This document shows, one piece after another, positions 17,055-26,267 of a stretch of DNA of 35,689 bases. Position 1 is the stretch's first letter. Each line of letters starts with the position of its first letter. The DNA comes from Rodentibacter genomosp. 2. GTDB lineage: Bacteria > Pseudomonadota > Gammaproteobacteria > Enterobacterales > Pasteurellaceae. Location of the stretch: the NCBI GenBank assembly GCA_001999425.1, contig MLHP01000042.1:1-35689 (forward strand), read 5' to 3'. A program made the translations under genes and the position numbers. Below the pieces are notes generated by a model that searched no databases, was not told the DNA's origin, and saw only the letters and a program-made list of their open reading frames with translations.

Positions 17055-17577
17055 TGCGTTTTAGATGATTGAGTTTTATGGCATTAACAGGGCAGTTTTG
17101 CAAACAAGCTCCACAGCCATTACAAGTATCTATGTTTACAAAAGGTTGTGCCACTCTACCCACTTGGAAATGAAAAGAAATGACGCTCACAGGACAGTTG
17201 TCTTGACATGAGCGGCATTCAATGCCCCGTTGCGTTAAACAATTCGTACTGATTTCGGCTTTATGTGCCCAAGGTTGTTCATTTGAGGGACGGAAAATCG
17301 GTTGTTGACAAATTTCAACGCATTTTCTACAAAAAGTACATTCACCGTTCTCAAACTGAACTTTCGGAAAACCGCCGTCACCTTTCACTAAAATTTTAGT
17401 TTCGCAAACCGACAGACAGCCGTCACAGCGCGTACATTGTTCAATAAATTCATTATTGGAGACGGCCCATGGCGGGCGAATTCCTTCAAACCCTTGTTTT
17501 TGTTCGTTTTCAGTGTGTAATGATGTTAAAAATTTACCTCGTAAAAATTGCCTGCGGGGTAAGTTTTCAATACTCAT
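17047..17577 (-). CDS. napF: NapF, cytoplasmic iron-sulfur protein of the nap operon
   Basis: 176 aa, first gene of napFDAGHBC. It has ferredoxin-like cysteine motifs CTRCDGCLSVC, CTFCRKCVEIC, CRSCQDNC and CNGCGACLQNC. In other bacteria NapF helps mature or maintain NapA in the cytoplasm. The N-terminal RRQFLRGKF is conserved in NapF but lacks a hydrophobic signal region, consistent with a cytoplasmic location. Its promoter must lie in the 338-nt gap shared with fbpA. Confidence 0.94.
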   Translation of the reverse strand: MSIENLPRRQFLRGKFLTSLHTENEQKQGFEGIRPPWAVSNNEFIEQCTRCDGCLSVCETKILVKGDGGFPKVQFENGECTFCRKCVEICQQPIFRPSNEQPWAHKAEISTNCLTQRGIECRSCQDNCPVSVISFHFQVGRVAQPFVNIDTCNGCGACLQNCPVNAIKLNHLKRNE

Positions 17578-17692
17578 TCGGTTTGCCTTTGTGGATAGTT
17601 ATATACCTGACTTTGGATAGTGAATTATCTAATTGTGATCGCAAGATATAAACTACCAAAAAGAGGTAGATTGATAAAGACTTGAACTTTTG

Positions 17693-17706
17693 TTGTGTTA
17701 GATCAA
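17693..17706 (-). promoter_or_regulatory. Possible FNR-type site upstream of napF
   Basis: TTGTG-TTAG-ATCAA fits the FNR consensus TTGAT-N4-ATCAA with one perfect half and three of five bases in the other. It lies ~116 nt upstream of the napF start. Candidate NarP-type heptamers are nearby: TACTCAT at 17718-17724 and, on the minus strand, TACCTCT at 17668-17662. nap operons are commonly activated by FNR and NarP in this family. I saw no convincing -10 box at the ideal distance, so this is tentative. Confidence 0.35.
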
Positions 17707-17830
17707 TAAAATGATTTTACTCATTGATTTTATTATAAATATTTTATAACAGTAAGCCATATTTTTTTATATTCCCTAGCAACAAGTAATCAGTTTTAGG
17801 AACGCATAAAAATATATTCAAATTAATTTA

Positions 17831-17849
17831 AATAATAATAATTCTTATT
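17831..17849 (+). promoter_or_regulatory. Fur-box-like site over the fbpA promoter
   Basis: AATAATAATAATTCTTATT matches 14 of 19 bases of the Fur consensus (GATAATGATAATCATTATC). It abuts and overlaps the -35 box of the fbpA promoter, where Fur-Fe2+ would block RNA polymerase. The rest of the 338-nt napF-fbpA gap (17578-17915) is AT-rich and holds no gene. Confidence 0.6.
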
Positions 17850-17876
17850 GACGGTGATAAGATAAACTTTTAGAAT
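17848..17876 (+). promoter_or_regulatory. Sigma-70 promoter of fbpABC
   Basis: TTGACG (17848-17853) and TAGAAT (17871-17876) are separated by exactly 17 nt, each one base from consensus. Transcription would start near 17883, leaving a ~33-nt leader with GGAGAAAG before ATG 17916. Confidence 0.65.
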
Positions 17877-17915
17877 CACACCGAATAATAAATCTACCTC
17901 TATGGAGAAAGTCCA

Positions 17916-18932
17916 ATGAAAAAATCCCTTACTACTATTGCGTTATCTCTTTCTGCACTATTTTCAACTTCTGCGTTTGCGACAGAGGAAGTTAATGTTT
18001 ATTCCTATCGTCAACCTTACCTTATTGAACCGATGCTTAAAGAATTTGAGAAAGAAACCGGTATTAAAGTTAATGTAATTTTTGCCGATAAAGGTTTAGT
18101 TGAACGTGTGAAACAAGAAGGTGAATTAAGCCCAGCGGATGTACTATTAACAGTGGATATTTCACGAGTGATGCAAATCGTCAATGAAGGTTTGGCACAA
18201 CCGTTTACCTCTAAAATTTTAGATGAAAACATTCCGGCACAATATCGTGATACTGAAGGGAAGTGGTACGGTTTAACGACACGTGCCCGTGTTATTTATT
18301 CTTCAAAAGAGCGTGTAGGTAAATTACCGGCGGATTTCAATTATTTTGATTTAGCCAAACCTGAATTAAAAGGTAAAGTATGCGTACGTTCAGGTAAAAA
18401 TTCATACAATGTTTCACTTTTTGCTTCAATGATTGAACATTACGGTGAAGCAAAAACTAAAGCTTTTTTAGAAGGTTTAAAAGCAAATCTTGCTCAAAAA
18501 CCTCAAGGTGGTGACCGTGATCAAGTCAAAGCAATTAAAGAAGGAATTTGCGATTACTCCCTTGGTAACAGTTATTACTACGGTAAAATGTTAGATGATG
18601 AGAAGCAAAAAGCATGGGCTGAAGCGGCAGTGATTAATTTCCCGGCCGGTGAGTATGGTACACATGTTAATATTAGTGGCGTAGCCTTGGCGAAACACTC
18701 GCCAAATAAAGCAAACGCAGTAAAATTAGTTGAGTATCTAAGCGGTGAAAAAGCCCAAAAACTTTATGCTAAGCTCAATCATGAATATCCGGTGAAAGCA
18801 GGTGTAGAACCTTCCGAGTTAGTGAAAGGCTGGGGAACGTTTACAGCGGATACGATAAAATTAGAAACTATCGCTAAAAATTATGAAAAAGCACTAAAAT
18901 TAGTCGATGAGGTGAAATTTGATGAGTTTTAA
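17916..18932 (+). CDS. fbpA: Periplasmic ferric-iron-binding protein (FbpA, Mannheimia/FutA-like class)
   Basis: 338 aa with a clear signal peptide (MKKSLTTIALSLSALFSTSAFA, cut before TEEVNVYSY). It captures Fe3+ in the periplasm and delivers it to FbpBC. The mature start VNVYSYRQPYLIEPMLKEFEKETGIKV, the DKGLVERVKQEGELSPADVLLTVD block and the YYYG cluster in GNSYYYGKM fit the tyrosine-rich class seen in Mannheimia FbpA, Campylobacter cFbpA and cyanobacterial FutA. The classical H. influenzae HitA sequence, as I remember it, is different. The clustered tyrosines are probable iron ligands. It is the first gene of the operon, preceded by a Fur-like box. Confidence 0.88.
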   Translation: MKKSLTTIALSLSALFSTSAFATEEVNVYSYRQPYLIEPMLKEFEKETGIKVNVIFADKGLVERVKQEGELSPADVLLTVDISRVMQIVNEGLAQPFTSKILDENIPAQYRDTEGKWYGLTTRARVIYSSKERVGKLPADFNYFDLAKPELKGKVCVRSGKNSYNVSLFASMIEHYGEAKTKAFLEGLKANLAQKPQGGDRDQVKAIKEGICDYSLGNSYYYGKMLDDEKQKAWAEAAVINFPAGEYGTHVNISGVALAKHSPNKANAVKLVEYLSGEKAQKLYAKLNHEYPVKAGVEPSELVKGWGTFTADTIKLETIAKNYEKALKLVDEVKFDEF

Positions 18933-18959
18933 TCGCTAGTATTTTTTACTAAGTAAAAT

Positions 18960-19013
18960 AACGGGCTTGAGCAAGCGATAGATTTTATCTAACATTTGTT
19001 GAAGCTCGTTTTG
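18960..19013 (+). terminator. Possible attenuating hairpin between fbpA and fbpB
   Basis: AACGGGCTT (18960-18968) pairs with AAGCTCGTT (19002-19010), with one G-U pair, and is followed by TTG. A smaller GCTTG-AG-CAAGC hairpin sits at its left side. Lying in the 166-nt gap, it could let most transcripts end after the abundant binding protein and fewer continue into the transporter. Confidence 0.4.
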
Positions 19014-19098
19014 TGTCTAGAATATATAATCCTGTTTCAAGTCAAATAATTTTTAGGCTCTTCGGCAAACGTCTGATTTTTTACATTAATATAATTAA

Positions 19099-20748
19099 AT
19101 GAAACACCATCTTTCTTGGAAATTATCTGCAATTTTGACCGCTCTTTTGGTTTTGCTACCGTTGTTAGCGATTGTTTATCATGCGTCAAGTGGTGAAATG
19201 GATAATCTTGTTCATTTTTGGAATACCATGCTTGGGAGCTATGTCATTAACTCCGTTTTATTGGTGGTCGGTACTGTCGCCTTGGCATTATTTTTTGCGT
19301 TGCCTTCAGCTTGGTTGGTTGCCAATTTTCAATTTTGGGGACAACGCACATTGCAATGGTTACTTTGCCTTCCTCTTGCTATGCCTGCTTACTTGATTGC
19401 CTATCTTTACACTGATTTACTTGATTATTCCGGGGGATTTCAGTCTTTACTGCGTGATATTTTTGGTTGGCAAACTCCTAGAGATTACTGGTTTCCACAA
19501 ATTCGTACACTTTACGGTGCTTGTTTTGTTCTCGCTTTAGTATTGTATCCCTATATTTTTTTGCTTGTACGTGTCGCATTTTTAGAACAATCCGAAAACC
19601 TACAACACAGTGCCAAAATGCTTGGCGCCACGCCGAGTCAAATTTTCCGTCGCATTACTTTTCCGCTTATTCGCCCTGCTATTGCGGTAGGAATGGCGTT
19701 AGTGGCAATGGAAACGCTAGGTGACTTTGGTACGGTTGCCTATTTCGCCGTACCGACACTTACAACTGCAATTTATGATTCTTGGCTCAGCTTCCACGAT
19801 TTAGGCACGGCAAGCCGTATTTCAATTTTTATGCTGATGATGATTTTCTTATTCATCAGCCTTGAGCAGTACAGTCGCCGTAAACAAAAAAGTTATCAAC
19901 GTGGTTATGAAAAGAAAACACATTTGAAAACCTTAACAGGCTGGCGTAATGCTTTAGCGTTAGCCTGGTGTTGGGGGTTATTAGCTATCGCGTTTTTTAT
20001 TCCCTTTGGTCGGTTAATTTTTTGGTCAATGGAGTATTTTGAACAGTCATGGAATTTAGATTTTGTGAAGTTTGCTGCAAATAGTTTGAAAGTATCATCT
20101 ATTGCTGCGATCACAACTGTTTGTGTCGCACTTCTATTGCATTTTGCCCACAGGCTTTCTAAGGAGAATAGGTGCTTTAGTAAAATGACCCGATTATCGC
20201 TCGGTTTATCCGGTTTTGGTTATGCTATTCCGGGCACTGTGTTGGCTATCGGCTTGCTTTCTCCTCTTACCTTTGCCGATCATCAATTACACGGTTTACT
20301 TAAATCACTAGAGTTAAAAGCGGTCGGATTGATTTTTTCCGGCTCATTGTTTGCTTTAGTACTGGCTTATACTATTCGTTTTTTAGCTATGGCAATTGGC
20401 ACTTTAGGCGCTTGTCTCGAACGAATTTCCCCTACGTTGGATATGGCAAGTCGAAGCATGGGAAAAACAGGGGTTGCTATGTTTAAAAATGTTCATATTC
20501 CTTTGATTTCCAAGGGAATGATTACGGCAATATTGATGGTTTTTATTGAAAGTATGAAAGAACTCAATGCGTCATTATTACTCCGACCATTTAATTTTGA
20601 TACCTTGGCTACCTACGTTTTTACTTTTACCTCGGATGAACAGTTGGAGCGCGCAGCCTTGCCTGCTATCGTATTAGTGCTGGTAGGGTTGATTCCCGTG
20701 ATTTGGCTGACTCGTTCACTAATTTCGCAATCACAAAAAGAGCGTTAA
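19099..20748 (+). CDS. fbpB: Ferric-iron ABC transporter permease FbpB (fused two-domain permease)
   Basis: 549 aa, about 12 membrane segments in two homologous halves, each with the inner-membrane permease signature that contacts the ATPase (first half AKMLGATPSQIFRRITFPLIRPA near 173-195; second half SRSMGKTGVAMFKNVHIPLI near 452-471). This two-in-one layout is typical of the FbpB/HitB/AfuB iron permeases. No strong Shine-Dalgarno precedes ATG 19099, so expression may be low compared with fbpA. The next gene starts immediately after its stop. Confidence 0.92.
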   Translation: MKHHLSWKLSAILTALLVLLPLLAIVYHASSGEMDNLVHFWNTMLGSYVINSVLLVVGTVALALFFALPSAWLVANFQFWGQRTLQWLLCLPLAMPAYLIAYLYTDLLDYSGGFQSLLRDIFGWQTPRDYWFPQIRTLYGACFVLALVLYPYIFLLVRVAFLEQSENLQHSAKMLGATPSQIFRRITFPLIRPAIAVGMALVAMETLGDFGTVAYFAVPTLTTAIYDSWLSFHDLGTASRISIFMLMMIFLFISLEQYSRRKQKSYQRGYEKKTHLKTLTGWRNALALAWCWGLLAIAFFIPFGRLIFWSMEYFEQSWNLDFVKFAANSLKVSSIAAITTVCVALLLHFAHRLSKENRCFSKMTRLSLGLSGFGYAIPGTVLAIGLLSPLTFADHQLHGLLKSLELKAVGLIFSGSLFALVLAYTIRFLAMAIGTLGACLERISPTLDMASRSMGKTGVAMFKNVHIPLISKGMITAILMVFIESMKELNASLLLRPFNFDTLATYVFTFTSDEQLERAALPAIVLVLVGLIPVIWLTRSLISQSQKER

Positions 20749-21768
20749 ATGAAATTACTTGAAGTTCAGCAACTTAGCTGTCAGTTTGAACAAAATCAGA
20801 TTTTAAAAAATCTTGAGCTTGACGTCGCAGAAAATGAAATTGTTTGCTTACTTGGGGCGAGCGGTTGTGGTAAAACAACATTACTTAAAGCGATAGCCGG
20901 ATTAATTCCCACTACACAAGGCATAATAAAATTAGCGGGCAGGGTAGTTAATCAAATCCCTGTAGAACAACGTCAAATCGGTTTAATTTTTCAGGATTAT
21001 GCTCTTTTCCCACATCTAACCGTTGCGGACAATATTCAGTTTGGCTTAACTAAGTTAGCAAAAAATGAGCGACAAACCATTATGCAACAAATGCTTAACG
21101 TGGTGAAATTAGAGGGATTTGAACAACGTTTTCCCCACGAATTATCAGGTGGGCAGCAACAAAGAGTTGCCGTCGCCAGAGCCTTGGCTTGTCAGCCAAC
21201 CTTGCTTTTGCTGGACGAGCCTTTTTCTAACATTGATAGCCAAACAAGATATTCAATGATCCAAGAGATCAAACAGATACTAAAAAGTCAAAAAGTCCCT
21301 GCGATTTTTGTTACGCACAGTAAAGAGGAGGCTTTTGCTTTTGCCGATAAAATTGCGGTTATGGATCAAGGAAGAATTATGCAAATTGGCACGCCAAACC
21401 GACTTTATCATCAACCAATCAACCATTTTGTTGCTGATTTTCTCGGTACTACAAACTATTTATCTTGTGAAATTTATGCTGATCGGCGTTTCAAAAGCTC
21501 AATCGGTACTTATTGTTTGCCTTCTGAAACGGAATACGCTGAAGGTAATTATCAATGGCTTCTTCGTCCTGAACAGATCCTTATTAAACTTGACAATACA
21601 GGACAAGGTAAGATTATTAATAAACTTTTTTTAGGGCAATACTATCGTTATCAAATTGCAATAAACGGTATTCATCTTACCGCTTACCAAATTGCAGATT
21701 TACCTCTGCAATCAGCGGTGAGTATTGATCTTCATTGTCAAGAATTTGTCTTTTTCCCCAGTGAATAA
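20749..21768 (+). CDS. fbpC: Ferric-iron ABC transporter ATPase FbpC
   Basis: 339 aa. Walker A GASGCGKTT is at ~36-44, the signature LSGGQQQRV at ~132-140, Walker B LLLLDEP with D156/E157 and the switch histidine in VTHS near 190. The last ~100 residues form the regulatory beta-barrel common in FbpC/PotA-type ATPases. It powers the FbpB channel from the cytoplasm. The start codon directly follows the fbpB TAA, so the pair is translationally coupled. Confidence 0.93.
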   Translation: MKLLEVQQLSCQFEQNQILKNLELDVAENEIVCLLGASGCGKTTLLKAIAGLIPTTQGIIKLAGRVVNQIPVEQRQIGLIFQDYALFPHLTVADNIQFGLTKLAKNERQTIMQQMLNVVKLEGFEQRFPHELSGGQQQRVAVARALACQPTLLLLDEPFSNIDSQTRYSMIQEIKQILKSQKVPAIFVTHSKEEAFAFADKIAVMDQGRIMQIGTPNRLYHQPINHFVADFLGTTNYLSCEIYADRRFKSSIGTYCLPSETEYAEGNYQWLLRPEQILIKLDNTGQGKIINKLFLGQYYRYQIAINGIHLTAYQIADLPLQSAVSIDLHCQEFVFFPSE

Positions 21769-21852
21769 AGTATTAAGCTGAAATCAACATATCGATGACA
21801 AACTTGGTTTTATCGTGAATGCTAGTGTAATAATGTTAGATAAACGAATCAT

Positions 21853-21893
21853 AAAAAACAGCATGAAAATAATGCTTTCCTATGCTGTTTTTT
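21853..21893. terminator. Bidirectional terminator between fbpC and yggL
   Basis: AAAAAACAGCAT (21853-21864) pairs with ATGCTGTTTTTT (21882-21893), a 12-bp stem with a 17-nt loop. It gives a T-run on both strands and lies between two convergent genes. Confidence 0.85.
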
Positions 21894-21906
21894 TATTGTG
21901 AAAAAT

Positions 21907-22251
21907 TTAAGCTTTTGATGCAGGGTATTCCCACCAAATATCAAATAATTCACTGATTTCAATCTGTTGTAATCCGTTGGCTTCTAGCCATTTTTTCACG
22001 GTTTCACGGTGGCTTTCATCACATTTACCGATTTTCTCTAAGCAAACTAAGCCTTCCCAATGTAAGTAGCCGCTGCCTTCATAAGCCAAACCGTTTGGTT
22101 GAATGACTTCCTCAATAAAACGATCAATAATTTCATCAACGGTTTCGATTGAAGTACCTTCAGCAAACTGAAAGTTTACTAGAAATCCTAACTCTTGGAA
22201 TTCCGCAAGATGGAGTTTCTTACGTTGGCGTTGATTGTAGGATTTAGACAT
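21907..22251 (-). CDS. yggL: YggL family protein (50S ribosome-associated, DUF469)
   Basis: 114 aa. It shows the family hallmarks MSKSYNQRQRKKLHLAEFQELGF at the start, then a conserved acidic body (ETVDEIIDRFIEEVI, GLAYEGSGYLHWEGLV) and a C-terminal WLEANG. YggL in E. coli associates with the large ribosomal subunit; its exact role is unclear. It lies ~105 nt downstream of trmB on the same strand, so it may be co-transcribed. Confidence 0.92.
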   Translation of the reverse strand: MSKSYNQRQRKKLHLAEFQELGFLVNFQFAEGTSIETVDEIIDRFIEEVIQPNGLAYEGSGYLHWEGLVCLEKIGKCDESHRETVKKWLEANGLQQIEISELFDIWWEYPASKA

Positions 22252-22356
22252 ATTGTTCTCCTGTTTTTGTTAGTGGTAAGGATAAATCGGTTTATTTATA
22301 TTAGATTTTGTGGCTAAAAACACTAAACCTAAACAAAAATATATATTTTCAATGAG

Positions 22357-23103
22357 TTAAACATTGTTTTTAACGAAAAATAAATCCCACACACCATGTC
22401 CTAATCGATGCCCACGGGCTTCAAATTTTGTTAGCGGACGAAAATCCGGGCGGGGAATATAATCTTTGGTTGCTGAGGTATTCACTAAATTCGTATTGGA
22501 TTGTAGCACGTCCAACATTTGCTCTGCATAGTTTTCCCAGTCCGTTGCCATATGGATAAAACCATTTTTGTCGAGTTTTTTTACCACTTGTTCTACAAAG
22601 TGCGGTTGAACGATACGGCGTTTATGGTGTTTTGCTTTGTGCCAAGGATCAGGGAAGAATAATTGAAGACCACTAAGCGCACCATCTGCAATACTATCGC
22701 GTAAAATTTCGGTAGCATCCTGACAAATTACGCGAAGATTTTTTACCCCTTTTTCCACCGCATAAGCAACACAAGCCCCGACACCGGGAGTATGTACTTC
22801 AATGCCAAGATAATTTTTATCAGGATTTGTAACAGCCATATCGACAAGGGATTTTCCCATGCCAAAACCAATTTCTAAGATCACCGGATTAGCATTGCCG
22901 TAAATTTTTACAAAATTGAAAGGGGTAGTTTGATAGTCTAATCCTAATTCCCCCCAATGATCGTTCATCATCGATTTTTGAAAGTCGCTCAAACGCCCGG
23001 TTCGTAATACAAAACTACGTACTTTGCGTTTGTAGCGACCGTCTTCGGTAAATTCTGCGGTTTCTACGGTTTTACGTTTTTGATCGGCAAAAGTCTGTGT
23101 CAT
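22357..23103 (-). CDS. trmB: tRNA (guanine-N7-)-methyltransferase TrmB
   Basis: 248 aa. It methylates G46 in the tRNA variable loop. The SAM-binding motif [16 protein letters not shown] lies at ~75-90, and the catalytic block [19 protein letters not shown] at ~148-166 is diagnostic of TrmB. The start at 23103 is 103 nt from the divergent priA. Confidence 0.96.
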   Translation of the reverse strand: MTQTFADQKRKTVETAEFTEDGRYKRKVRSFVLRTGRLSDFQKSMMNDHWGELGLDYQTTPFNFVKIYGNANPVILEIGFGMGKSLVDMAVTNPDKNYLGIEVHTPGVGACVAYAVEKGVKNLRVICQDATEILRDSIADGALSGLQLFFPDPWHKAKHHKRRIVQPHFVEQVVKKLDKNGFIHMATDWENYAEQMLDVLQSNTNLVNTSATKDYIPRPDFRPLTKFEARGHRLGHGVWDLFFVKNNV

Positions 23104-23206
23104 TACTTCTGAATTGAAAAATAAGTTGGTAAAAATTGGCGGTGATTATACATGAAATCGAACGCTTTTCCCGTATAATAAGCCAAATTTTTTCCCAAGA
23201 GTTGTT

Positions 23207-25399
23207 ATGAAAATTGTTCGAGTTGCACTTGCCGTGCCGCTTCCCCGTTTATTTGATTATCTTGCGCCTGACGACACGGCATTGGTTGTGGGCGCACGCG
23301 TGCTTGTTCCTTTTGGAACACAAAAACGGGTTGCGATAGTCGTGATGTTCCCTACCGAATCCGATGTGGAGGAGGATAAACTAAAGGAAATCATTGCACC
23401 TTTGGATAGGGTATCTTTATTTTCTTCGGTGACATTGGATTGGCTGTACTGGGCGGCAAATTACTATCAAGCGCCGGTGGGGGAAGTATTATTTCAAGCC
23501 TTGCCGGTGAAATTACGCAACGGTGAAAATGTGGTGAAAAATGACCGCACTTTTTGGCGTATCACGGAGGAGGGAACAAATGCGCTGTTGAACGGTGAAT
23601 TAAAGCGTTCCAAAAAGCAGACTGAAGCCCTGCGCTGTTTGTTGGAAAATGATTTAGAAAAAGGAAATAATGATTTTACTCCGGCCGTTTGGTCAGCCTT
23701 AAAAAGTAAAAATTTTGTCCAAGCGATCCGAGTTCAACAAGAACAAAAAAGTTGGCAAGCCATTTTGCATGATAAACCTTTAGTGAATGTTAATAATCGT
23801 CTTACTTTAAATAAACAGCAAGCCTTAGCTTTTAGCCAATTAATGTTTCAGCGTGAGTTTAATGTCTGGTTGTTGGAGGGAGTGACGGGTTCTGGTAAGA
23901 CGGAAATTTATCTGCAATATATTGAGGAAATATTGAAATCCGGTAAGCAGGTGCTTGTGCTTGTACCGGAAATCGGTTTGACACCTCAAACGGTGCAGCG
24001 TTTTAACGCGCGTTTTAATGTGGAAATTGATGTTTTGCATTCTCATTTGAACGATACCCAACGATTGAATGTGTGGGAACGTGCGAGAACGGGGCAAAGT
24101 GCCGTAGTTATTGGCACAAGATCAGCATTATTTACACAATTTGCCAATCTGGGTGCAATTATTTTGGACGAAGAACATGATGGTTCTTTTAAACAACAAG
24201 ACGGTTGGCGTTATCATACCCGTGATTTAGCCATTGTGTTGGCTCGAAAATTAGCGATTCCCGTACTGATGGGGTCGGCGACACCCAGTTTAGAAAGTAT
24301 TAACAATGTGCAAAATGGTAAATATAAACATTTGACATTGTCAAAAAGAGCGGGAAATGCGACCGCACTTCGCCAGTTTGTGATCGATTTAAAAAATCAA
24401 CGCGTACAAAATGGCTTGTCCAAACCACTTTTGGAACGAATGAAAAACCACCTTGAAAAAGGCAATCAGGTCTTGTTATTTCTAAATCGTCGCGGATTTG
24501 CACCGGTTTTACTTTGCCATGAATGCGGTTGGATTGCACAATGTCCGCATTGTGAAAAACCTTATACCTATCATCAATATCAGCGTGCCTTGCGTTGCCA
24601 CCATTGCGGATCACAAAAGGTCATTCCTCGTCAATGTGATCATTGTGGTTCTACGCATCTCGTTACAACCGGACTTGGTACGGAACAGTTAGAGGAAACG
24701 TTAAAAGCGCAATTTCCTGATTATTCTGTGGCAAGAATTGATCGCGACAGCACGGCCCGTAAAGGCAAATTGGAACGCTATTTAGCAGATATTCAACAGG
24801 GAAAAAGCCAAATTTTGGTTGGCACGCAAATGTTAGCAAAAGGGCATCATTTTCCGAATGTAACATTGGTGGCACTGGTAAATGTGGATAGTGCATTATT
24901 TTCCTTAGATTTTAGAGCGGAGGAACGATTAGCACAACTTTATATACAAGTAGCGGGACGTTCCGGACGTGTGGAAAAACAAGGCGAAGTGGTACTACAA
25001 ACCCATTATCCGGATCATCCGTTATTGACAATATTATTAGCAAAAGGCTATCAGGCTTTTGCCGAAGAAACCTTACGTTTACGCCACTCAATGGGGTTAC
25101 CGCCTTTTAGTTTCCAAGCGTTGTTTAAAGCCCAGGCCCGTTATTCGGAGCTTGCAGAACTGTGTTTAATGCAAATTGCGGATTTTTTCCGCTCACAGAA
25201 TGTCGAAGGATTACATATTTTAGGTCCTATGCCGGCCCCATTCGGTAAAAAAGCGGGACAATTCCGTTGGCAGTTACTTTTGCAACACGCCTCCCGTATG
25301 GTATTGCAAAAAGTTTTACATGATTATCAGCAAACAAATTTAGAAAAAAATAATCAAGTGCGGTTGACTTTAGATGTCGATCCGCTGGATTTAAGCTAG
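23207..25399 (+). CDS. priA: Primosomal protein N' (PriA), replication restart helicase
   Basis: 730 aa. It reloads the replisome at stalled forks. The N-terminal DNA-binding domain (MKIVRVALAVPLPRLFDYLAP) is typical. Helicase motif I is GVTGSGKTE (~223-231), motif II LDEEHDG (~319), and motifs V-VI are ILVGTQMLAKGHHFP and QVAGRSGR. The zinc-binding insert has paired cysteines (CHECG, CPHC, CHHCG, CDHCG) at ~435-485. A TATAAT at 23174-23179 is a candidate -10 box. Two uptake signals lie inside the gene (near 23541 and 24360). Confidence 0.97.
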   Translation: MKIVRVALAVPLPRLFDYLAPDDTALVVGARVLVPFGTQKRVAIVVMFPTESDVEEDKLKEIIAPLDRVSLFSSVTLDWLYWAANYYQAPVGEVLFQALPVKLRNGENVVKNDRTFWRITEEGTNALLNGELKRSKKQTEALRCLLENDLEKGNNDFTPAVWSALKSKNFVQAIRVQQEQKSWQAILHDKPLVNVNNRLTLNKQQALAFSQLMFQREFNVWLLEGVTGSGKTEIYLQYIEEILKSGKQVLVLVPEIGLTPQTVQRFNARFNVEIDVLHSHLNDTQRLNVWERARTGQSAVVIGTRSALFTQFANLGAIILDEEHDGSFKQQDGWRYHTRDLAIVLARKLAIPVLMGSATPSLESINNVQNGKYKHLTLSKRAGNATALRQFVIDLKNQRVQNGLSKPLLERMKNHLEKGNQVLLFLNRRGFAPVLLCHECGWIAQCPHCEKPYTYHQYQRALRCHHCGSQKVIPRQCDHCGSTHLVTTGLGTEQLEETLKAQFPDYSVARIDRDSTARKGKLERYLADIQQGKSQILVGTQMLAKGHHFPNVTLVALVNVDSALFSLDFRAEERLAQLYIQVAGRSGRVEKQGEVVLQTHYPDHPLLTILLAKGYQAFAEETLRLRHSMGLPPFSFQALFKAQARYSELAELCLMQIADFFRSQNVEGLHILGPMPAPFGKKAGQFRWQLLLQHASRMVLQKVLHDYQQTNLEKNNQVRLTLDVDPLDLS

Positions 25400-25475
25400 A
25401 AAATCAGGATATTTTTCAGTACACTTGGCAAGTTTTACAGAATTTTTAGAAATCATTAAAGTTTAAGGTTTTATT

Positions 25476-26252
25476 GTGGCACATCGAGATTTTGCCGCTC
25501 GTCGCGGTTCAAATAAGAAAAAGAAAACAAATAAAAACATATTGATTGGCATTGCCCTTACGGTATTGCTTGCGTTTGGTGTTGGTCTTTATTTCCTAAA
25601 AAGCAAAACCCCCAAACCAGCTCCCGTAGCGGTTCAGCCTGAAAAGCCTCAACCGAAAAGCGTATTACCCAACCGTCCAGAGGAGGTGTGGAGTTATATT
25701 AAGGCATTGGAAACCCGTACGGTGCCGATTGATGATAAACCTGCCAGTGTGGAAAAAAATATGCGCTTAACGGAAGAGCAGCGTCAAGTGTTGATTCAAA
25801 TGGAAAAGGAACAAAAAGCGGCGGAAGAAGCTCGCAAACTGGCGGAAAAACGTAAAGCGGAAGAAACAGAAAAAGCACTCCAAGTAGTAGAAACCGTGAA
25901 GGCTGAGACACCGAAACAAGAAATGAGAAAGCAGACGGATGTAAAAAAAGTAGAGCCTGTGAAAAAGCCTGAACCGATAAAAGTTGAGACAACAAAAACA
26001 GTAGAAACAAAGCCGATAGATGTTGTCGGAGCTGGGGGGAAACGTTTTGGCTTGCAATGTGGTGCTTTTAAAAATCGTACCCAAGCAGAAAATTTACAGG
26101 GGCGTTTAGTGATGTCAGGGGTAAATGCTCAAGTAATGGTTCATGGCGAATGGAATCGTGTTCGTGTCGGACCGTTTGCAAACCGCGAGGCAGCGGCACA
26201 GGAACTTAATAAAGCGAAATCTGTGGCAAGTTGTGTGATTATCGGTATGTAA
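25476..26252 (+). CDS. ftsN: Cell division protein FtsN
   Basis: 258 aa, GTG start with AAGG upstream. Layout: a short basic cytoplasmic segment (RRGSNKKKKTNKN), one membrane segment (~24-44), a long periplasmic charged/helical linker rich in E, K and A (~105-185), and a C-terminal SPOR domain (~188-257, KRFGLQCGAFKNRTQAENL ... VRVGPFANREAAAQELNKAK) that binds denuded septal peptidoglycan. FtsN triggers septal wall synthesis. Shorter than E. coli FtsN (319 aa), as expected in this family. Confidence 0.93.
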   Translation: MAHRDFAARRGSNKKKKTNKNILIGIALTVLLAFGVGLYFLKSKTPKPAPVAVQPEKPQPKSVLPNRPEEVWSYIKALETRTVPIDDKPASVEKNMRLTEEQRQVLIQMEKEQKAAEEARKLAEKRKAEETEKALQVVETVKAETPKQEMRKQTDVKKVEPVKKPEPIKVETTKTVETKPIDVVGAGGKRFGLQCGAFKNRTQAENLQGRLVMSGVNAQVMVHGEWNRVRVGPFANREAAAQELNKAKSVASCVIIGM

Positions 26253-26267
26253 CGCTATGCTAAAGAG

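Noticed and set aside
25699..26084. Antisense frames (103 and 105 aa) rich in F, L and C over ftsN
   Set aside because: They mirror the K/E-rich linker of FtsN and are compositional artefacts.
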